From Candidatus Methanocomedens sp. (GTDB lineage Archaea; Halobacteriota; Methanosarcinia; Methanosarcinales; Methanocomedenaceae), in the NCBI GenBank assembly GCA_009649835.1, contig PYCK01000230.1:1-10762 (forward strand): DNA of 10,762 nt, read 5' to 3'. Below, piece by piece: positions 6,456 to 10,762 of this stretch (its first letter is position 1; each line of letters begins with the position of its first letter). Position numbers and translations under genes: made by a program. Under the pieces are notes generated by a model that was not told where the DNA came from, did no database searches, and saw only the letters and a list, made by a program, of their open reading frames with translations.

Positions 6456-7360
6456 TGCAGGAGTTCAAGAGTTTAAAGGATATACCGGAACAAGATTATT
6501 TCACAGGCGGGTCATCTGCATGTGCGGGCTGCGGCCCATCCCTTGGATTGAAACTTGCATTAAAAGTACTTGGGCCTGAGACTATTATCATCAATTCCGC
6601 AGGGTGCATGACACTGCTGCCCCTGTATCCCAACACACCGTTAAAGGCAAGCTGGATACATAATGCCATTGAGAATGCGGCATCAACCGCTGCCGGGGCC
6701 AGGCACGGCCTGGATATGATGGGGAACGGGGATATGAATGTAGTGGTGTATGCAGGGGACGGGGCCACCTATGATATCGGCTTTGCATCCCTGTCAGCAG
6801 CAGCGGCCAAGAACGAGCGTATCATCTACATCTGCTACAATAACCAGTCATACGGTAACACGGGTTTCCAGTGGTCAACTGCAACACCTTACGGCAGTGA
6901 GACCAAAACCACGCCAAGGGGGAAGGAAAATCCCACCGGGACCACTATTGTCAATAAGGACATGCTAAAGATCATGGGTGCCCACAGGGTATATGCAGCC
7001 ACTGCATCCCTGGCCTATCCAGTGGATTTCCTGAATAAACTGAGCAGGGCAAAAGAGAGGGATGGATTTTCATATATTGAACTGCTGGGGGCATGTACTG
7101 CCGGGTGGAACTACGACCCCAGGTTGACAATAAAAATTTCTAAGCTTGCTGTTCGCTGCGGCATGTGGCCCCTGTATGAGATAGAGCACGGGATGCTGAC
7201 CCTGAACAAGGATTTCAGTGAACTTAAGCCAATAGATGAATTCCTGAAAATGCAGGGACGCTACCGGGCGCTGCCCCCGGATGGTGTGGAGCGGCTTCAG
7301 GCGCTTATTAATGAGCACTGGGCTGAACTGAAGGAATATAACAAGCAGCGGTACGTTTAG
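6455..7360 (+). CDS. porB: Pyruvate:ferredoxin oxidoreductase, beta (TPP-binding) subunit
   Basis: This 301-aa subunit binds thiamine diphosphate and the proximal [4Fe-4S] cluster. The TPP motif starts with GDG at 101-103 and ends with NN at 129-130. The four cluster cysteines are visible: C23 and C26 (SACAGCG), C51 (SAGCM) and C214 (GACTAGW). Length is normal. ATG 6455 is preferred because it follows GGAGGA (6443-6448) and overlaps the porA stop by one base (TGATG). An upstream in-frame ATG at 6431 lies inside porA. It is the last gene of the operon. Its stop codon is itself part of the 9-bp repeat tract that follows, and no hairpin terminator is seen before the convergent msvR-like gene. 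Confidence 0.94.
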   Translation: MQEFKSLKDIPEQDYFTGGSSACAGCGPSLGLKLALKVLGPETIIINSAGCMTLLPLYPNTPLKASWIHNAIENAASTAAGARHGLDMMGNGDMNVVVYAGDGATYDIGFASLSAAAAKNERIIYICYNNQSYGNTGFQWSTATPYGSETKTTPRGKENPTGTTIVNKDMLKIMGAHRVYAATASLAYPVDFLNKLSRAKERDGFSYIELLGACTAGWNYDPRLTIKISKLAVRCGMWPLYEIEHGMLTLNKDFSELKPIDEFLKMQGRYRALPPDGVERLQALINEHWAELKEYNKQRYV

Positions 7361-7420
7361 TATGTTTAGTATTTCAATACGCTCAGTATTTCAGTACGTT
7401 TAGTATGTTTAGTACAGGTT
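7351..7420. repeat. Tandem array of 8-9-bp GTAyGTTTA-like units
   Basis: The tract parses into GTACGTTTA (7351), GTATGTTTA (7360), GTATTTCA (7369), ATACGCTCA (7377), GTATTTCA (7386), GTACGTTTA (7394), GTATGTTTA (7403) and GTACAGGTT (7412). A 21-bp block at 7351-7371 recurs exactly at 7394-7414. The first unit holds the porB stop codon. The array occupies nearly all of the 61-bp gap between the convergent porB and msvR-like genes. Confidence 0.85.
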
Positions 7421-7421
7421 T

Positions 7422-8177
7422 TCAATCCAGGATGCTTATGCAAAATTTGCAGTGGTTGTGACCTGTACCGAAACATTCCACTTCTTTTGCTCTGACCTGC
7501 AGTTTAAGGCTTGCTTCGAAGATACCCTCAATAATTCCCTCAACCAGTGCACACAGGGTCCGCCCCACATCCGGCATATCCAAACAGTCAAAACAGTCAT
7601 ATATGATCAGGGTCAACGGATCAAGGTTGTCTATCTCGATCTCACCAAGACCGTGTAATTGCCAGAATCCAGCCATTTCTGTTAATAGTTCCTCAATGGA
7701 GCCGGCGACAAAGAACCTGCCCATTTTCTGTCCAATATCGTTGCCTATCTTCTTGAAAACAGGTTTTGGGTTCATTCCATAGGCTTCCAGGCCGTACCTG
7801 ATAGTGTGGCATAAAGTCCTGAAAAATTCCATTTCCGAATTGTCAGAATCGACTGTATCCATCAACTTGTCCATTATTCGATTGTAGCAATTCTGCATCG
7901 GCATCTGGGAATATGCTATGAACTGGGAGTTTAAGGAATAGTACTTCTTTCTCTTGTCAGATGGGTCTTTTTGTTCCAAAATAATATTCTGCATAACCAG
8001 GTCTCTCAGATGTACCGAAATTGTGGATTTAGCTTTACAGCACTCATTTACAACTTCTTCAAAAGATCTGGACTGGCCGTGGATAAAATCAAGTATCTTG
8101 AGTTTGACCGGACTGTCCAGTGCAACCATCCCATTTTCAGTGGAAAAAATAATAGTTATATTTTTTTTTTGTAACAT
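7422..8177 (-). CDS. msvR: MsvR-like ArsR-family redox regulator with V4R domain
   Basis: This 251-aa protein has a winged helix-turn-helix of the ArsR type (about residues 18-85; DSPVKLKILDFI, then the STISVHLRDL recognition helix and a DKRKKYYSLN wing). A V4R (4-vinyl reductase-like) domain follows at about 125-250. That architecture defines MsvR, a regulator restricted to methanogen-type archaea that senses redox state through cysteines. Cysteines are abundant in the V4R part: C195, C198, C209, C235, C243, C246, the last two in HNHCKFC. A TTCG-N8-CGAA inverted repeat upstream fits autoregulation. The annotated ATG 8177 is followed by a run of ten A; the in-frame ATG 8129 (residue 17) is a real alternative start just before the HTH. 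It converges with porB and follows the DUF460 gene on the same strand. Confidence 0.85.
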   Translation of the reverse strand: MLQKKNITIIFSTENGMVALDSPVKLKILDFIHGQSRSFEEVVNECCKAKSTISVHLRDLVMQNIILEQKDPSDKRKKYYSLNSQFIAYSQMPMQNCYNRIMDKLMDTVDSDNSEMEFFRTLCHTIRYGLEAYGMNPKPVFKKIGNDIGQKMGRFFVAGSIEELLTEMAGFWQLHGLGEIEIDNLDPLTLIIYDCFDCLDMPDVGRTLCALVEGIIEGIFEASLKLQVRAKEVECFGTGHNHCKFCISILD

Positions 8178-8202
8178 TTTATTGCAAGTTAATAAAATAG
8201 TT

Positions 8203-8214
8203 ATACATATATAT
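8203..8214 (-). promoter_or_regulatory. TATA box of the msvR-like gene
   Basis: The minus strand reads ACATATATATGT here, a strong TATA box. Its centre predicts a transcription start near 8183, about 6 nt before ATG 8177. It lies directly downstream (minus sense) of the MsvR-type inverted repeat. Confidence 0.55.
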
Positions 8215-8218
8215 GTTG

Positions 8219-8234
8219 TTCGTTTTAGGACGAA
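8219..8234 (-). promoter_or_regulatory. TTCG-N8-CGAA inverted repeat, candidate MsvR operator
   Basis: TTCGTTTTAGGACGAA has 5-bp arms TTCGT/ACGAA around 6 bp. It fits the TTCG-spacer-CGAA motif that I recall for MsvR from Methanothermobacter and Methanosarcina, which bind their own promoters. It sits just upstream of the TATA box, where binding could affect TBP/TFB recruitment. Confidence 0.6.
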
Positions 8235-8245
8235 TCACCCCCTCG

Positions 8246-8255
8246 CAAAAAACAA
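8246..8255 (-). terminator. Possible oligo-T terminator after the DUF460 gene
   Basis: The minus strand reads TTGTTTTTTG about 11-20 nt after the stop codon (8268-8266). It is a short U-rich run without a clear hairpin, as is common in archaea. If it is leaky, DUF460 and the regulator gene could be co-transcribed. Confidence 0.3.
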
Positions 8256-8265
8256 TACATTTGGG

Positions 8266-10239
8266 TTATATCTTTCCCTTGCGGCGTTCGCTTTTATATT
8301 CTTCTACCAGTTTATCCAGCAGATGTTCTTTCTCTTTTTTCTTCTTTGACTCCAGTTCTTCTATGAAACGTTCCTCCAGAGCGTTTAATTCTTCCGGGTC
8401 CACTACACCGAAATCGTCCACATACTGCACAGGTAATGAGTTCACGCTAAAGAACGGCAATTCCCTTTTATAGAACTCTTCCACAGCATTATGTGCAGGT
8501 TCACCCCTGAAGATAACTGCCCTGACCTGAAGGTCGGCCAGAATGTCCACACCGGCAGGTCCGCCGCCGCTGGCATCTTTGAAGAACAGCACATCTCCGG
8601 GATTGATGCCGTACTGTTTTGCAGTAGTAGCAATTGCCTCCCTGGTAAAGCCCACTACCACTTTGACAGGAGTCGTACGTCCGCTGATCTCCAGTGAACG
8701 CACCCGTTTTAGTTCTTCCACCAGCTGTTTAAGCTCCTCGATCGTACCCTCCTTTTCCTTAACTGCTGATTTAAGCTGGCGTATCCTGTTCTCACGGATG
8801 CGCAGTTCCTTGTATTTACGTATTCGTGAATATGTCCCGGCCTTAAGGCTCCTGATATTTTCATCACGGCTTTCAATGATGCGGTTCTTCTTCTCGATCT
8901 CTGTTCGCAGTTCTTCCAGGTACGTCCTCAGGCTTTCTATGGTATCCTGCTGCCTTTTTATCGTTCCTGTCAGTTCGGCTACCCTCTTATCAGGTTTCTC
9001 AATGGGCTTTGCTTCCACCTTTTGCTCTTTTTTCACATCCCTGCCCAAAAGGGATGCAACGGCACTGTCAATGGTCTCCCCCCTCATAACCCGGGCTATG
9101 GCCTCGTCAGTATCCAATCCGGGCGGTAAGCGTTTTTTTATCTGGTCGAACTTGTTCTTGTTGTGGCGGTAGAAACTGGCTGCTGCGCCCAGTGCATCCC
9201 GCTCATGGTCATTATTGTATCCGTAAGGCTTTGCCAGGCTGATCTTATCTTCCAGGGTAAGTGACTCATCCGGTTCTCCGGAAATGGCATTGAATGAGCG
9301 CCTGATCTTTTCCACAGTACCGGGAATGGGTTTGACATCTGTGGCAATTACCAGCGGCCTGCCCTCCTGCGTGATCATTTCAATGATATCGGGTACTGAC
9401 ATGCCCCTGCCGCTGTGCAGTTTAACGAGCTTGCCCTGCAGGTCGAGCAGTGCCAGGCCTGTGGTGGTGCCGGGATCAACTCCTGCGATCATGTATTTAC
9501 GTTTCTGCTCTTCCAGGGGCATAAACCGGATAGCGTCGCGTTCCACTTCCTGTACCTTGACCTGGACATCGCCGCATTTAACAGAAGATATCCGGATATC
9601 ACCACGTGGAACGTCTATCAGGAACTCGCCCCTGGTGTATCCGCCGTACCCTTTTACGATGCTGGATGTGTAGTTGATTCCCTTCTCGCGGTTCAGTGCC
9701 CTGAGTGTATCCTCGATCTCGCGTGTCTTTTGCCTGACATTACCGTGTACCTTCCTGCGATACCGGTTCTGGCTCCACCCGCCCCGTCCGAGTGAGCGTG
9801 CCCTGCTGACCTTGATGTAGGTCTTATCTTCAAATACGGATACTTCGGCACCTACGTCCATTGCGGCAAGGGCGGCACAGGCCTGGGCTTCCTGGATGGG
9901 GTCGAACCTGTCAAAGGTTATTCCCCTGGTGCGTGCCAGGCCCACCAGTGGTTCTAAGTGTTCTCCCCCTGTTACCTGCACCAGCCTGGTGCCGCGTGGC
10001 AGTTTCCTCATAAAGGATATCAGGTCCCGCCTGCTGGATGTAAGTTCATGTATGTTATCCACGGCCAGTATGGCGGGCCGAAGCTGGCGTATCATTCTTA
10101 TGAGCTTGTGCAGGCTGACCATCCGGTGATGTTCCATACGACCGCTGGAGGATATGGCGACTGCGTACCTTGGTGCCTGCTTTGCCCCGGGTGAGCCTTT
10201 TGTGATGTCTATACCGAATATGATCTTGTCAGATGGCAT
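8266..10239 (-). CDS. DUF460/COG2433 protein with two RNase H-like segments and coiled coil
   Basis: This 657-aa protein fits COG2433, archaeal proteins predicted to have an RNase H fold (RuvC/YqgF-like); the function is unknown. Segment 1 has D11 in FGIDIT, D61 in LAVDN and E117 in DPIQEAQACAALAAM. Segment 2 has D255 in GVDPGTTTG, D301 in IATDVK and D348 in HERDALGAAASF. Both resemble the acidic-residue layout of RuvC-type nucleases, so a metal-dependent nucleic-acid activity is plausible but unproven. A basic Gly/Arg stretch at 148-165 could bind nucleic acid. Residues about 417-515 are charged heptad-like sequence, a long coiled coil. Residues about 524-612 form a further compact domain (VVGFTREAI, SGGGPAGVDILADL), followed by a Lys/Glu-rich tail. 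ATG 10239 has a TATA box and a palindrome just upstream. It could be an RNA-processing or DNA-repair factor; this is inference. Confidence 0.9.
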   Translation of the reverse strand: MPSDKIIFGIDITKGSPGAKQAPRYAVAISSSGRMEHHRMVSLHKLIRMIRQLRPAILAVDNIHELTSSRRDLISFMRKLPRGTRLVQVTGGEHLEPLVGLARTRGITFDRFDPIQEAQACAALAAMDVGAEVSVFEDKTYIKVSRARSLGRGGWSQNRYRRKVHGNVRQKTREIEDTLRALNREKGINYTSSIVKGYGGYTRGEFLIDVPRGDIRISSVKCGDVQVKVQEVERDAIRFMPLEEQKRKYMIAGVDPGTTTGLALLDLQGKLVKLHSGRGMSVPDIIEMITQEGRPLVIATDVKPIPGTVEKIRRSFNAISGEPDESLTLEDKISLAKPYGYNNDHERDALGAAASFYRHNKNKFDQIKKRLPPGLDTDEAIARVMRGETIDSAVASLLGRDVKKEQKVEAKPIEKPDKRVAELTGTIKRQQDTIESLRTYLEELRTEIEKKNRIIESRDENIRSLKAGTYSRIRKYKELRIRENRIRQLKSAVKEKEGTIEELKQLVEELKRVRSLEISGRTTPVKVVVGFTREAIATTAKQYGINPGDVLFFKDASGGGPAGVDILADLQVRAVIFRGEPAHNAVEEFYKRELPFFSVNSLPVQYVDDFGVVDPEELNALEERFIEELESKKKKEKEHLLDKLVEEYKSERRKGKI

Positions 10240-10243
10240 TTGA

Positions 10244-10257
10244 ATTACTGTAGTAAT
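10244..10257 (-). promoter_or_regulatory. 14-bp palindrome at the DUF460 start region, possible operator
   Basis: ATTACTGTAGTAAT is a perfect 6-2-6 inverted repeat. It lies 5 bp upstream of the ATG, over the transcription start predicted from the TATA box at 10270-10281. Confidence 0.35.
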
Positions 10258-10269
10258 GTATGTGGAGAA

Positions 10270-10281
10270 TTAAATAAAAGG
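10270..10281 (-). promoter_or_regulatory. TATA box of the DUF460 gene
   Basis: The minus strand reads CTTTTATTTAAT. Its centre is about 36 nt before ATG 10239, predicting a leader of roughly 10 nt. No Shine-Dalgarno sequence is seen. Confidence 0.45.
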
Positions 10282-10762
10282 TTTGAGTATGGTGAGGGGT
10301 GTTCCAGGTCCCGCCTTCTGGGCTTTGCTGCGGCGGCGAATTGAATGGAAGCGGGTGGTATAAAATCGTCACGAACCTCCGATTTCGCGAAGTTCAAGTC
10401 CAATGCATCTTTTTTTGGATGCTCAGGCTTTTGATCTTCTCATGTTTTTATGTATGTCATTTTTCTACTGAGGCGCAAGAATAAGATTTTTCATGTTGTT
10501 TTGTCGGATTTTTTCATTTTTGGCGCCTGCCAGAATCCAACAATTGATGTTATGACTTCATCTCGCTTACAGAGTTAGCTATGAACTTTGCATTTTATAG
10601 ATGAACCATGATAATTAGACTTTTTCATACCAGCATGAGATCATCATTTTTCCTTACAGATCCTGGATTAAAAATCCGGGGTATGATACTGAATGGTCAG
10701 TCATTTGGATTTCTTGAATTATTTTGTTTAGCTATTTATCCAACCAGGCGTAGTTTTTAATC
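10282..10762. other. Stretch without a convincing gene
   Basis: No protein gene, tRNA or rRNA is supported. On the minus strand a frame stays open from 10439 to the TAA at 10247-10245 (64 codons) but has no ATG and runs through the DUF460 promoter. Plus-strand frames are short and of unnatural composition. The left part (10290-10400) is GC-rich; the rest is T-rich, with GA(T/C)TTTTT(T)CAT motifs at 10485, 10507 and 10618. Hairpins lie at 10405-10422, 10662-10680 and 10688-10701. It may be a spacer, a decayed sequence or an unrecognised RNA. Confidence 0.5.
10662..10680. other. Hairpin with 8-bp stem and AAA loop
   Basis: CCTGGATT-AAA-AATCCGGG forms an 8-bp stem with one T:G wobble. A second hairpin, ACTGA-ATGG-TCAGT, follows at 10688-10701. 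No oligo-T run follows on the plus strand, so it is not a clear terminator. Confidence 0.5.

Noticed and set aside
7351..7420. CRISPR-like repeat array
   Set aside because: Units are 8-9 bp with no spacers; this is a simple tandem repeat, not CRISPR.
8543..9172. 209-codon plus-strand ORF opposite the DUF460 gene
   Set aside because: Ser/Leu-rich antisense shadow of the coiled-coil region; the minus-strand frame is far longer and recognisable.
10380..10405. tRNA-like TTCAAGT loop (T-loop consensus TTCRANY)
   Set aside because: The flanking five bases on each side do not pair, and no matching acceptor or anticodon stem can be drawn.
10299..10484. 61-codon plus-strand ORF in the gene-free tail
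   Set aside because: Cys/Phe-rich unnatural composition, no ribosome binding site and no suitably placed TATA box.
10630..10650. C-box-like ATGATGA on the minus strand (C/D box sRNA)
   Set aside because: No D box (CTGA) follows within a suitable distance and no terminal stem is present.

Overview
This window looks like a chromosomal segment of a methanogenic or methane-oxidising euryarchaeon, most likely in or near the Methanosarcinales/ANME-2. The evidence is a group II chaperonin (thermosome), a four-subunit archaeal 2-oxoacid:ferredoxin oxidoreductase, an archaeal COG2433/DUF460 protein, and an ArsR-V4R regulator of the methanogen-specific MsvR type. Several promoters have TATA boxes about 26 nt from the start codon, giving leaderless or nearly leaderless mRNAs. 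The genus is inferred; no marker here fixes it.

Layout. 1-857 (minus, cut by the window edge): N-terminal part of a membrane-anchored, probably surface-exposed protein with two carboxypeptidase-regulatory-like (CarboxypepD_reg) repeats; a 111-bp stretch is identical in both. 961-2483: an AT-rich insertion sequence with 17-bp perfect terminal inverted repeats. It carries a DDE transposase (plus) and a divergent 100-aa accessory ORF (minus). One palindromic TATA box lies about 26 nt from both start codons. 2484-4348: thermosome gene with its own promoter, a palindrome near the predicted transcription start, and a hairpin/oligo-T terminator. 4414-7360: tightly overlapping porG-porD-porA-porB operon. 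7351-7420: a small tandem-repeat tract filling the gap between porB and the convergent regulator gene. 7422-8177 (minus): msvR-like redox regulator, with a TTCG-N8-CGAA inverted repeat upstream that matches the recognition motif I recall for MsvR. 8266-10239 (minus): DUF460/COG2433 protein with two RNase H-like segments, a coiled coil and a C-terminal domain. 10262-10762: no convincing gene; AT-rich, with a few hairpins.

How the genes fit together. The por operon couples acetyl-CoA and pyruvate interconversion to ferredoxin, a central carbon step in acetogenic or methanogenic archaea, and the enzyme class is oxygen-sensitive. The convergent neighbour is a regulator of a family known to sense redox state through cysteines, and it appears set up to regulate itself. 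Repeats related to the por/msvR intergenic tract also occur just upstream of the por promoter, so the operon is bracketed by similar DNA motifs. The IS sits between the surface-protein promoter and the thermosome promoter without breaking either visible coding region. No CRISPR array, rRNA or tRNA was found.
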